Positions 7,517 to 16,511 of a stretch of DNA of 34,402 bases are shown here, piece after piece; positions within the stretch are counted from its first letter, which is position 1; every line of letters begins with the position of its first letter. Source of the stretch: Lentisphaeraceae bacterium (GTDB lineage: Bacteria > Verrucomicrobiota > Lentisphaeria > Lentisphaerales > Lentisphaeraceae); assembly GCA_021232515.1 (NCBI GenBank), contig JAJPOQ010000102.1, forward strand, positions 1 through 34,402, in the 5' to 3' direction. The translations under genes were made by a program, and so were the position numbers. The notes under the pieces were generated by a model. That model was not told the DNA's origin. It saw only the letters and a program-made list of their open reading frames with translations, and searched no databases.

Positions 7517-10081
7517 TTGGGCCTTATTTCAAGTGGAGAAGCTTTGCGTCGGGAATTAAATAACTCTTTTTTATTAATCACAGTGCAAGTTGTGATCTTT
7601 TTGGCGTCGACACTTTTGTACTTTTTTGTTTATTCAGAAAAGACTGAAGGAGTCAATCAAAGCGACCTTCGTTATTATGAAAGAGTCGTGTCAGACAGCT
7701 TTATAAAGGCTAGATATAAACTCAAAAGTAAACTGAATGAAGTCAATGTAGCAAATGAAGTGACTATCATTGGGATAGATGATAAAACTCAAGAATGGTT
7801 TGGGAAGTTTGGCAATACGACTTGGACTTCACGACTTCCTTATGATGCAAACTTCCGTTATTTACAAAAGTATTTTCCACCAGCTTGTCTTTCTTTAGAT
7901 ATAATATTTCGCTCTGATTTAGGATCTTTTCAAGAAGAGCATGCAACCGTAGGAATAAGTTCAGATCCAGATAAACTTAATGAAGTTGCCATGAGGTTAA
8001 ATAAATATGCCGAAGAATTAGACCGTTTAGAAGCAAAAACTCTACTAGATGTTTCTGGCTTAGTGTCAGAACAAGGAGAACTTTTATTTGCTTTTGCGCT
8101 TAGTTCACTTCAGTCACCACTGCCTAATTCTAAGTTACCACAAATTCCGGTAGTTCTCGCTTACGACTTTCAAGAATCAGAGTCTTACTATCAACAGACT
8201 AGAGACTTTAATGCTCAAGAAAATTATACTTGGACCTTTAAGGAAGTTTTTGGCGATTTACCAGAGGAACCGGATGAAGAACTGGGGACAACTATTCCTT
8301 ATCTTTTAGCTCATTCCATGAAGTTAGAAAATATTCACGATTTGCCCGAAGACTATCCTTATCTACCACGAGCAAACCTAGTATCTGAAAACTTTACAGA
8401 CTTAGCACAATTAGGTTTTATAAATGCTCGTCGGGATCAAGATGGTATAGTTCGGCGTCTCCCACTTGTTTTAGGATCGAAGTACTTTAGCAAACTGTCT
8501 AACAAGTTAGAGTCATTCTTTGTTCCGTCATTTGCTCTTCTTACAGTTATGAATTACCTAAAAGTCGATTTAAAAGATGTCTCGGTAAAGTTTGGTCAAT
8601 GGATACACCTTAAGAATGATAAGGTCGATAAAAAGATACCGATAGACTCTTATGGTCGCCTTCGATTAAACTTTGAAGGTGGTCCTCATGATTACAATTA
8701 TGTGTCCTTTAAGGATATAAATGAGTACGGTATGGCTTTGTCTACTAAGTCAGAAAGTTCATTTGACGGTCCATTTAGAAAGAAGCTTGATTCTCTGAAA
8801 GATAGTTTAACGGGAAATATCTGTCTGGTGGGTTTAACAGCAACAGGGAATTCAGATACAGGACCAACATCGCTCGAAACAAACACTTCGTATGTTTATG
8901 CGCATGCAACAGCGATAAATAGTATTTTGAAATCGAGTTACTTAAAAGCTGCTTCTGGTATTGAGGTTTTATCCATGATGCTAGCGATATTTATATTGAT
9001 TTCATGGCTTGGAAATAAACTAAGCATGAGATACTTAACAGGTTTTTCTTTTACACTCCTTTTAGTCATCTTAACTATTTGTTTTATTTCAGTTTATTAT
9101 TCACATGGAGACTTTCCAATTCTCTATATTTCTTCATATATATCATTTTCTTTCGTTGGTGCATCTTTAGTCAGGTTTTTTACTCAAGATAAAGAGAAGG
9201 CAAAAATTCGTAAAATGTTTTCAACGATGGTTTCAAGTTCAGTTCTTAAATATATGGACGAGAACCCAGATAAGTTTAGTCTTAGCGGTCAGCGTTTAAA
9301 TGCAAGCATTATGTTTTCAGATGTAGCAGGCTTTACATCTATTTCAGAAGGTCTTACTCCAGAGAAGCTGGTGCAGCTGTTAAATGAGTACTTAACGCCA
9401 ATGACTCAGATAGTGATGAAGTACGATGGGTATGTCGATAAGTATGAAGGTGACGCGATCATGGCGGATTGGGGAGTGCCTTATCCTTCAAATGACCATG
9501 CAATGAAAGCTTGTTATGCCTGTCTTGACCAACAAGAGAAGTTGACTGAGATAAGGGCAGAACTTCACGAGAAGTTTGGTTATGAACTTTATGTTCGTAT
9601 GGGGATAAATACTGGCGATGTCTCGGCGGGGAATATGGGAGCTGAAAGTCACTTTTCATACACGGTTATGGGAGACGCGGTGAATTTGGCAGCAAGGCTA
9701 GAACCGACAAATAAAGTTTACGGTACGACGATTATGATTGGCGAAAATACTTATGAGCAAGCGAAAGACTTTATTGAAGTTCGTTTTCTGGATAAGGTGG
9801 TCGTTGTCGGTAAAAAGGAATCTATAAAAGTTTATGAATTGATCGCAAAAAAAGGGGAACTTTCTGAAGATAAGTTGAGCTTCGTCAAGCATTATGAAAA
9901 AGGCTTGGCTTTACATGAAGAAAGATTCTGGCAAAAAGCTATTGACGAATTTGAGGCAGCGCTTCAAATTGAACCTGACGATACTGCGTCCAAGGTGATG
10001 ATTGAACGAGTTAAGCAGTATATGGAGAATCCGCCAGATCCAACATGGCAGGGCGAATATATCAGGAAGAGCAAGGATTAG
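7517..10081 (+). CDS. CHASE2-domain class III adenylate cyclase with C-terminal TPR-like tail
   Basis: An 854-aa membrane sensor. One TM helix (about 17-38) is followed by a large extracytoplasmic CHASE2 region (about 60-470), then three TM helices (about 480-552) and a cytosolic class III cyclase domain (about 590-775). Metal Asp residues are D602 (FSDVAGFTS) and D646 (KYEGDAIMADWG). The base-recognising pair is K642 and D720 (MGDAVNLAARLEP), which fits ATP, so cAMP is the expected product; N723 and R727 are the transition-state residues. The last 60 residues form a TPR-like helix pair (LHEERFWQKAIDEFEAAL). The start is TTG at 7517, because the only nearby ATG (7486) is out of frame and stops within five codons, and an in-frame TAA lies at 7478. 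AAGAGA at 7499-7504 is a weak, distant RBS. Confidence 0.93.
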   Translation: MGLISSGEALRRELNNSFLLITVQVVIFLASTLLYFFVYSEKTEGVNQSDLRYYERVVSDSFIKARYKLKSKLNEVNVANEVTIIGIDDKTQEWFGKFGNTTWTSRLPYDANFRYLQKYFPPACLSLDIIFRSDLGSFQEEHATVGISSDPDKLNEVAMRLNKYAEELDRLEAKTLLDVSGLVSEQGELLFAFALSSLQSPLPNSKLPQIPVVLAYDFQESESYYQQTRDFNAQENYTWTFKEVFGDLPEEPDEELGTTIPYLLAHSMKLENIHDLPEDYPYLPRANLVSENFTDLAQLGFINARRDQDGIVRRLPLVLGSKYFSKLSNKLESFFVPSFALLTVMNYLKVDLKDVSVKFGQWIHLKNDKVDKKIPIDSYGRLRLNFEGGPHDYNYVSFKDINEYGMALSTKSESSFDGPFRKKLDSLKDSLTGNICLVGLTATGNSDTGPTSLETNTSYVYAHATAINSILKSSYLKAASGIEVLSMMLAIFILISWLGNKLSMRYLTGFSFTLLLVILTICFISVYYSHGDFPILYISSYISFSFVGASLVRFFTQDKEKAKIRKMFSTMVSSSVLKYMDENPDKFSLSGQRLNASIMFSDVAGFTSISEGLTPEKLVQLLNEYLTPMTQIVMKYDGYVDKYEGDAIMADWGVPYPSNDHAMKACYACLDQQEKLTEIRAELHEKFGYELYVRMGINTGDVSAGNMGAESHFSYTVMGDAVNLAARLEPTNKVYGTTIMIGENTYEQAKDFIEVRFLDKVVVVGKKESIKVYELIAKKGELSEDKLSFVKHYEKGLALHEERFWQKAIDEFEAALQIEPDDTASKVMIERVKQYMENPPDPTWQGEYIRKSKD

Positions 10082-10086
10082 CATTA

Positions 10087-11955
10087 GTGAGTTTAGACCA
10101 AGATAAGATCAAAGAAGTTTTAGAAGATGCAAATAACAAGTACCGATTAACTGGAGAGAGCAGTGGATTAACCGATCAAGAGTATGATTTTCTCTTTGAT
10201 ATGGTTGATGACGATTCGTTCAAATCCAAAGTTGGCGTAGAGGTTGAGAAAAACAAAATTGACCTTGCTGTTCCCATGGGAAGTTTAAATAAAGTTAAAA
10301 CTTTGACTGAAATAAACTCTTGGTGCGATAGTAAAAAAATTGACAAATCTACAGTCGTCTGTGTAACTCCTAAGTTTGATGGACTTTCTCTACTTGTTGA
10401 GTTTGAGAATGGCAAATACAAAAGCGCTGCAACTCGTGGAGATGGCGTCACCGGTCAAAATGTGACAGCGCATTTTAGATACACTCGTCTTGGTAAACTT
10501 GAGCTTCCTAAAGACTTTACTGGCTTTTTAGTTGGTGAAACGATAATGAAAGAGCAGACGTTTAAAGATAAATACACGAAAAAGTTCAAAAACCCGCGAA
10601 ATATGGTGGCCGGACTTTTGAGCCGTAAGCAGATCAGCCAAGAGCTTGAAGATGTCGACTTTATTGCCTTCTCGATAAAGAACGTAGATTTTCCCACGAC
10701 ATGTAAAGAGTTAGCCTTTTGTAATGAGCAAGTAAATAAGTACTTCAGCTACTCCCTAAATATTGTGACAGAGCAAGTTGCAGACCTCAAAGACGAAAAT
10801 CTTCAAAGCTTATTTGATGGTGAAACTATTTACCAGTGTGACGGTTTAGTTATAGAGGTGAATGAAAGTGTTATTCAAGAACAGTTGGGGACTGAGACGA
10901 ACTCTTTAAACCCTGCTTATGCCAGAGCTTGGAAGCCTGAAAGTGATGACTCTCGTACATCGAAAGTTCAATCAGTTACTTGGCAAGTCTCTAAAAGTGG
11001 TAGTCAGAAACCTGTAGTCCAGATAGAACCAGTTGAGTTGGGTGGAGTAACTATTTCAAATGTTACAGGTATAAATGCCAAGTTCATTAGTGAAAATAGT
11101 ATTGCTAAAGATGCCGTAGTTACGGTTATTCGTTCTGGTGATGTTATCCCGAAGATCATCAATGTTGTCCTGCCTGCTGAGGGCGAGACACTGCCGTTAG
11201 CATGTGCAAGTTGTGAAGGTGAACTGCACTGGAATGAGAATCAAATCGATCTTATGTGTTCAAATGTAGAATGTTCAGATAAGGTTATTTCGGAAATAAC
11301 CGAGTTCTTCAAAATCATGGGAGTAGATGAAGTTGGAGAGGGGATAGTTAAGCAGTTTCACAATGCAGGCCATACTTCGGTTTCAGAGATCTTAAAACTC
11401 TCTAAAGAGCAGCTTTTTAGTCTTGAAGGTTTTCAGCAGAAGAAAGCAGAGAAAGTCTATAAATCTATTCATGACTCTTTACAGAGTGTGCCACTCGCGA
11501 AAGTTCAACATGCAAGCAATATGTTTAAAGGCTTAGGGACGCGTAAACTTGAGCTAGTTGCGGAGTTTTCCGGGCCTGAAAATAAGCCAACTTTAGAACA
11601 ATTAGTTGCAATCGATGGTTATTCTGAGATTTCTGCAGTTTCTTATCTTTCTGCAATCGATAAGTTTTGGGCTTGGGTTGAGGAACTACCTTTAACAATT
11701 GCTAAGTTTGAAAAACAAGAAGAGGGTATCTATACAGGTAAAACTTTTGTGTTTACAGGCTTTAGAGACGCTGAACTTCAAGAAGCTGTTTTGAAACTTG
11801 GAGGTAAAATAGGTTCTGGGGTGAGTAGTAAAACTTATGCTTTGGTGATGAAGAAAAAAGGCAGCGGTTCGTCTAAGGAGAAAAAAGCTTTGGATTTAGG
11901 AGTTATTGTTTACGAGAGAGAAGAGTTCGCAGAACTGATTAATTCAAAAGCTTAA
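10087..11955 (+). CDS. ligA: NAD+-dependent DNA ligase, divergent LigA
   Basis: About 622 aa in LigA order: a short Ia-like segment (TDQEYDFLF), a nucleotidyltransferase domain with active-site Lys in TPKFDGLSL (about residue 96) and RGDGVTGQ, an OB fold (VELGGVTISNVTGIN, VIRSGDVIPKI), a C4 zinc finger (C-x2-C near 373, then C-x4-C), helix-hairpin-helix repeats and a C-terminal BRCT (GKTFVFTGF). It seals nicks using NAD+. Several blocks are unlike standard bacterial LigA: PMGSLNKVKT instead of the usual PMLSL block, and NPRNMVAGLLSRKQI instead of PRNAAAGSLRQ. These look closer to ligases of large DNA viruses and phages. GTG at 10087 has AAGGA at 10073-10077, 9 nt upstream, and sits 5 nt after the cyclase stop. 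An ATG at 10045 would add 14 residues inside the cyclase gene but lacks an RBS. Confidence 0.88.
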   Translation: MSLDQDKIKEVLEDANNKYRLTGESSGLTDQEYDFLFDMVDDDSFKSKVGVEVEKNKIDLAVPMGSLNKVKTLTEINSWCDSKKIDKSTVVCVTPKFDGLSLLVEFENGKYKSAATRGDGVTGQNVTAHFRYTRLGKLELPKDFTGFLVGETIMKEQTFKDKYTKKFKNPRNMVAGLLSRKQISQELEDVDFIAFSIKNVDFPTTCKELAFCNEQVNKYFSYSLNIVTEQVADLKDENLQSLFDGETIYQCDGLVIEVNESVIQEQLGTETNSLNPAYARAWKPESDDSRTSKVQSVTWQVSKSGSQKPVVQIEPVELGGVTISNVTGINAKFISENSIAKDAVVTVIRSGDVIPKIINVVLPAEGETLPLACASCEGELHWNENQIDLMCSNVECSDKVISEITEFFKIMGVDEVGEGIVKQFHNAGHTSVSEILKLSKEQLFSLEGFQQKKAEKVYKSIHDSLQSVPLAKVQHASNMFKGLGTRKLELVAEFSGPENKPTLEQLVAIDGYSEISAVSYLSAIDKFWAWVEELPLTIAKFEKQEEGIYTGKTFVFTGFRDAELQEAVLKLGGKIGSGVSSKTYALVMKKKGSGSSKEKKALDLGVIVYEREEFAELINSKA

Positions 11956-12006
11956 GTTTTTTTGAAAAACTTGAAGCAAAATCTCATTTTACACGTCTAG
12001 GTAGAT

Positions 12007-13620
12007 ATGAATCGATTTTTTTATAGCATACTAGTTTTTATATTTTGTGTTTTTGGAGTGGTAAGTGTTCACGCCGAAACAGAGGATGAAACGATAAATA
12101 AATGCTTGGCCGACCTTAAATCTACAGATAAGAGCGTTCGCCAGCGAGCAGTTCTCATCTTATGCAAATATCAAAGAAGCGACGTCTTTCGAAACCTTAT
12201 CCCAGCTTTAGACGACCCAGATCCAAAAGTTAGAGAATCTACAGTTGTTGGTTTTATTGAAAGCCGGATCATGATGAGAGATGCAGCGATGCCTATTTTA
12301 AGGCGCTTGACCGACTCAAATGTTCATACTCGAAGAATGGTCAGCTCTACGCTTTTACCAAGGATTTCCTTCTACATCTCAGCAAACAAAGCAGAAACTG
12401 AGAAGATCCTTAAAAAAGCAAGTCATGACAAAGATACCATAGTTCGTAAGAACATCATCAATAATTACTACACATTGAGAAGAAACTTAGATATCTCAAA
12501 TTTCTATCATTTTCTTGGAGATGAAAGTTCAGAGATTCGTTTAATCGCTCTCAATAAGCTTTCGTCTTTTCTATCATTTAAAGCCATGAATCCATACTTG
12601 CAAAAGTTGGTGACTGATGAGGATGTAAAGATCCGCAAGCAAGTACTGAAAAGCCTTGGAGGTTTTGGTCAAGCAGGTAAATCTTACTTGAAAGTCATGG
12701 CCAAAGATCCAGACCCAACTATTTCAGCTAGGGCTATGGCTTATACAAGAAATACGGCATATTTGCCCAAAATGTATGAAATAATCAACGACTCAGCGAG
12801 TCCATCAGATTTGATTGTCGATTTAGTTATGACGATTGTAAGTTGGTCTAGAGAAAGTAAGAAATTTGTTGAGGACTTACTCGAAGATGCAGATGAAACT
12901 CGTCGCTTTGCTGCATTGAACGCTTTAGTTCGCATGGGATCAAAATTTGAAGATCCGATTTTAAGAAAGTTGATAAAAGAAGATTCTTCGAGAATTCGTA
13001 AACTTTCGAGTTCGGTCATAGCTAACAAACCAGTTACAGCTGAAATTGTCAGTGAAATGGCGCTTAGTGAATACTCCGATGTACGAGAACTTTCTTTAAC
13101 TTTAGCTGTCAGAAATGCAGCGCGCATGCCTGCAATGAAAGATGCTCTTTATGATCTTATGTTGGATGAGGAAATAGTTATTCGTACTAAAGCTTTACAA
13201 GCAATTTGGGTTAGTCGTGCCGAAGATCGCTATGAGATATTTGAGCAATCATTGACTGACGATGAAGCTGCAGTAAGAGATATCGCCGCAAAAATCCTAC
13301 TTACGAGTCGTGAGCCTAAAGCAAAAGAGATAATTCAAAACTTTCAAAAGAATAATAAGTCTGTGAATATTGCTCATTTACAAACATTGAATGAAGCTGA
13401 GCGAATTCGCGGTTTTTTAAAGAATCAGCCTCCGAACTGGCAGCAAAGTGTTATCAAAGGTTTTGAGAACAAGAGTTATGAAGTTAAAAAAGCCGCTGTT
13501 GATGTGACGATAAAGTTGCGAGATCCTTTGTTGGTGAATGAGCTTCGAAAATATTTAAATTTAAAGAATGATCGCGACCTAGCGGACTACCTTTACAAAA
13601 AAATAGCTGAGGAAGAATAG
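12007..13620 (+). CDS. Secreted/periplasmic HEAT-repeat protein
   Basis: A 537-aa protein. The signal peptide is clear: MNRFF, then a hydrophobic core, with cleavage likely after VSVHA (about residue 24). The rest is a chain of two-helix HEAT-like repeats of roughly 30-40 residues, with recurring elements such as LDDPDPKVRESTV, TDSNVHTRRMVSS, SHDKDTIVRKNII, GDESSEIRLIALNKL, DEDVKIRKQVLKSL and TDDEAAVRDIAAKIL. It should be an alpha-solenoid scaffold outside the cytoplasm. It is the first gene of a five-gene run (HEAT, DUF4159, MoxR, DUF58, VWA), and its TAG overlaps the GTG of the next gene by one base, so translation is coupled. The function is probably protein binding for the MoxR/VWA system (inference). 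Confidence 0.85.
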   Translation: MNRFFYSILVFIFCVFGVVSVHAETEDETINKCLADLKSTDKSVRQRAVLILCKYQRSDVFRNLIPALDDPDPKVRESTVVGFIESRIMMRDAAMPILRRLTDSNVHTRRMVSSTLLPRISFYISANKAETEKILKKASHDKDTIVRKNIINNYYTLRRNLDISNFYHFLGDESSEIRLIALNKLSSFLSFKAMNPYLQKLVTDEDVKIRKQVLKSLGGFGQAGKSYLKVMAKDPDPTISARAMAYTRNTAYLPKMYEIINDSASPSDLIVDLVMTIVSWSRESKKFVEDLLEDADETRRFAALNALVRMGSKFEDPILRKLIKEDSSRIRKLSSSVIANKPVTAEIVSEMALSEYSDVRELSLTLAVRNAARMPAMKDALYDLMLDEEIVIRTKALQAIWVSRAEDRYEIFEQSLTDDEAAVRDIAAKILLTSREPKAKEIIQNFQKNNKSVNIAHLQTLNEAERIRGFLKNQPPNWQQSVIKGFENKSYEVKKAAVDVTIKLRDPLLVNELRKYLNLKNDRDLADYLYKKIAEEE

Positions 13621-14618
13621 TGAAAAGAGTATTTTTGTTAACTTGTATCTTTTTATGCTTTTCTCTACTTGCTCAAGATAAAACAGCCAAGAAGTCAGAG
13701 TTACCCCCAATCGATAAGAGCGGTGCACCGTCTATTCGTATAGGCCAAGTTATAGGAGTTAACCCTATGACTCGATCGTATCCGAATGCTTTGCGGACCT
13801 TATTAGACTTGGTTGATTCAGAAAGCTCTGTGAAAGTAGATAAAGACCCTAGAGTATTCAGAGACTTTGAAGATGAAGGGATTTTTGACTGCCCATTTAT
13901 TTATGTGAATTTTGTCGATCGAGAAGAATGGAAGTTCTCTAAAAAGGAAAAAAAGAACCTTAGAAGGTACTTGGAGAATGGCGGCTTTATTTACATTGAT
14001 GCAGGCATAAACTCAGAATTTCTTCGTAAAAACTCTAAAGCAGGTCAACATCACAGTTTTGCTGATTGGTCGGTTACACCCACTATAGCAGAGGCTTTTA
14101 AAGAAATATTTGCAGGTAAAAAGTTCAATGCTCTGCCAAGGTCTCATAAACTCTATAAAGTCTTTTATAAGGGCTTACCAGATCCAGAAGTTTTACCAGA
14201 TACAGTTAGGAAGTTTGTTGTCAGTGAGAAGTGGCCTCAAGGAACTTACTCAGCGGTTGGTTTGGAAGTAAATAAGCGCATTGCTGTTTTATGTACGCCG
14301 ATCATTGCTATGGGTTGGGGAAAACGTTTCGATGGCCAATGGGAAACTCAGATCTCGTTTCGTATACGTGAGTCGACCGATGGTTTGGGGGAATACCTGA
14401 AAAATGCATCGCACTATTCAAGCTACCAAGCGAATCGCGAAGATGGTGGCAAAGATACAGTTTTTACAGATTCAGCAAACAAGCCAGCTTGGGTTAAGGA
14501 ACCTGGAGACAATTGGCGTGTCTTTCGTTATTATTCATCACAAACTATCAGTGACTATGCCCATGAATTCTATTCGCGGTTGGGAATGAACATTATACTG
14601 TACTCGTTAACTCACTAA
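13620..14618 (+). CDS. DUF4159 domain protein, exported
   Basis: A 332-aa protein with an N-terminal signal peptide (MKRVFLLTCIFLCFSLLA, then QDKTAKK). The body matches the DUF4159 layout: YPNALRTLLDLV, PFIYVNF, a KKEKKNLRRYLENGGFIYIDA block, then a long second half with SHKLYKVFY and a C-terminal WRVFRYYSSQTISDYAHEFYSRLGMNIILY block. The fold is thought to resemble class I glutamine amidotransferases without catalysis. These proteins are typically encoded with MoxR/DUF58/VWA genes, as here. It starts at GTG (13620), overlapping the stop of the HEAT gene, and lies 9 nt before moxR. No enzymatic residues can be named. Confidence 0.8.
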   Translation: MKRVFLLTCIFLCFSLLAQDKTAKKSELPPIDKSGAPSIRIGQVIGVNPMTRSYPNALRTLLDLVDSESSVKVDKDPRVFRDFEDEGIFDCPFIYVNFVDREEWKFSKKEKKNLRRYLENGGFIYIDAGINSEFLRKNSKAGQHHSFADWSVTPTIAEAFKEIFAGKKFNALPRSHKLYKVFYKGLPDPEVLPDTVRKFVVSEKWPQGTYSAVGLEVNKRIAVLCTPIIAMGWGKRFDGQWETQISFRIRESTDGLGEYLKNASHYSSYQANREDGGKDTVFTDSANKPAWVKEPGDNWRVFRYYSSQTISDYAHEFYSRLGMNIILYSLTH

Positions 14619-14627
14619 GAGGTAAAT

Positions 14628-15623
14628 ATGTCAGAGCTTTCTGGAGAAGAAGTAGTAGAAAAAGTAAGACAAGCACGAGAAAAGCTTGTTTCTGAACTAG
14701 GTAAAGTTATCATCGGCCAAGACGACATTCTTGAACAAATTGCCATAGCCTTATTTTCAAAAGGTCACGTTCTTTTAATGGGCGTACCGGGTTTAGGTAA
14801 AACACTTTTAGTTAAAAGTATTGCTGAAATATTCTCTCTTTCTTTTAAACGTATACAGTTTACACCAGACCTTATGCCGGCAGATATCTTTGGAACGGAA
14901 GTTATCGAAGAAGAGCCAGGAACTGGTAAGCATGCTTTTAAGTTTGTTAAGGGGCCAATTTTTGCAAATATTGTTCTTGCTGATGAGATAAATAGAACGC
15001 CTCCTAAAACTCAAGCAGCTCTTTTGGAAGCGATGGAAGAAAAGCACGTTACGGCTGGTGGAACAACTTACGCTTTAGATCAACCATTTTTTGTTTTAGC
15101 GACTCAGAACCCAATTGAACTTGAAGGGACATATCCTTTACCTGAAGCTCAGTTGGACCGTTTTTTATTCAATATTGTCATTGATTATCTCTCAATCGAA
15201 GATGAGATAAAAATGGTAAGTCAAACTACGGGGAAATCAGTTCCTGACTTATCAAAGATATTTGATGGCGAAGAAATAATGGAAATTCAGCAGGTTGTTC
15301 GCGAAGTTCCAGTTTCTGAAAATGTCGTTAAGTATGCGGTCAATTTAGTTGCGGCAACTCGTCCCAAAACAAAAACAGCTCCAGACTTTGTTACAAACCA
15401 GTTACGCTGGGGTGCTGGTTCAAGAGCTTCACAAGCATTGATACTTGCAGGTAAAGCACGAGCGCTTCTTCATGGTAGGTATAATGTTTCAATTGAAGAT
15501 GTAAAAGCTTTGGCACTACCAGTTTTAAGACACCGTATTGTGACTAACTTTAACGCCGATGCAGAAGGCGTAACTGTAGAAGACATCATTAAAAAATTAT
15601 TGGACACTATTCCAGAGGCGTAG
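14628..15623 (+). CDS. MoxR family AAA+ ATPase
   Basis: A 331-aa cytosolic AAA+ ATPase of the MoxR group. The Walker A motif is GVPGLGKT (52-59), the Walker B motif is IVLADE (Asp119, Glu120), sensor 1 is the Asn in ATQNPIE (Asn161), and the typical TYPLPEAQLDRF arginine-finger region and a C-terminal lid domain follow. MoxR proteins act as chaperone-like ATPases on VWA-domain proteins; the next two genes encode such partners and start immediately after it (the TAG is directly followed by ATG). A good RBS (AGAGG, about 4-8 nt upstream) precedes the ATG at 14628. Length and motifs are complete. Confidence 0.95.
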   Translation: MSELSGEEVVEKVRQAREKLVSELGKVIIGQDDILEQIAIALFSKGHVLLMGVPGLGKTLLVKSIAEIFSLSFKRIQFTPDLMPADIFGTEVIEEEPGTGKHAFKFVKGPIFANIVLADEINRTPPKTQAALLEAMEEKHVTAGGTTYALDQPFFVLATQNPIELEGTYPLPEAQLDRFLFNIVIDYLSIEDEIKMVSQTTGKSVPDLSKIFDGEEIMEIQQVVREVPVSENVVKYAVNLVAATRPKTKTAPDFVTNQLRWGAGSRASQALILAGKARALLHGRYNVSIEDVKALALPVLRHRIVTNFNADAEGVTVEDIIKKLLDTIPEA

Positions 15624-16511
15624 ATGGATCTTCTAGACCCAAAGATTCTCGATAGAATTAGCAACTATGCCATTTTATCTAGGAATGTAGTTGAAGGCTA
15701 TATTACAGGTTTACATCGAAGCATGTTTCATGGTTTTGGTAATGAGTTTGTTCAGTACCGCAACTATGCTCCTGGTGATGACCTTAAGTATCTAGATTGG
15801 AAGGTTTACGCACGCACAAATCAGCTTTGTTCAAAAGTCTTTAGAGAAGAAACAAACATGAACTGCAGAATTGTTTTGGACTGCAGTGCTTCTATGTCCT
15901 TTAAAGGAAAAGAGTCACTTCTCTCTAAAATGGAATATGCTTCTATGGCTGCGGCAAGTTTATCTTATCTCGCCTGCCGACAAGGTGATAAGGTTGGCTT
16001 TTACGCATATGCAGATAAAATTCAATGCGCTATACCACCGGCAGGAAGTCAGCGTCACTTACATGAAATCTTCGCGAAGTTAAAAACTCTAGAGGCAACA
16101 GGCGCAGGTGAGCATAAGGACAGTCTGACAAAAATATCAGATGGATTTAAAGGTCGTGGTTTAGTTATTTTCATATCTGATATGCTTGAAGGCGAAGCTG
16201 AGATTTTACAATTTTTGAAAGCGATGCGTTTTTCGAATAATGATTGCATTCTAATGCAAATTCTTGATGATGATGAAATAGAGTTTCCTTACTCTAAGAA
16301 TGTTAGGTTTGTTGGTATGGAAGCTGGTGATGAGCTTGTGACAGCCCCTGAGCTAGTTCGTGAGAACTATAAGAAAAACTTGGAAAGTTATTTAGATCAG
16401 TTAAAACAAGAAACTCAGGCGAACCAAATCGATTATAAATTGATTAATACAGCTCATTCTCTAGAAAGTGTTTTAGCTGCTTATCTTCACAAACGACAGG
16501 AGATGAGGTAA
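15624..16511 (+). CDS. DUF58 protein with VWA-like MIDAS
   Basis: A 295-aa DUF58 protein. The hallmark block YAPGDDLKYLDWKVYARTN (about 48-66) and the following FREETN element are clear. A MIDAS-like DCSAS motif (Asp86, Ser88, Ser90) shows a von Willebrand A-type fold that may bind a divalent metal. No transmembrane segments or signal are present, so it should sit in the cytosol with MoxR. It starts on the base after the moxR stop and ends on the base before the next ATG, so the three genes are almost certainly one transcript with coupled translation. Confidence 0.93.
   Translation: MDLLDPKILDRISNYAILSRNVVEGYITGLHRSMFHGFGNEFVQYRNYAPGDDLKYLDWKVYARTNQLCSKVFREETNMNCRIVLDCSASMSFKGKESLLSKMEYASMAAASLSYLACRQGDKVGFYAYADKIQCAIPPAGSQRHLHEIFAKLKTLEATGAGEHKDSLTKISDGFKGRGLVIFISDMLEGEAEILQFLKAMRFSNNDCILMQILDDDEIEFPYSKNVRFVGMEAGDELVTAPELVRENYKKNLESYLDQLKQETQANQIDYKLINTAHSLESVLAAYLHKRQEMR

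Noticed and set aside
10045..10086. Ligase start at ATG 10045 inside the cyclase gene
   Set aside because: No RBS in front; GTG 10087 has AAGGA 9 nt upstream and still covers the first ligase domain.
11954..11975. AAGTTTTT/AAAAACTT inverted repeat after the ligase stop
   Set aside because: The A/T-only stem has no following T-run, so it is not a convincing terminator.
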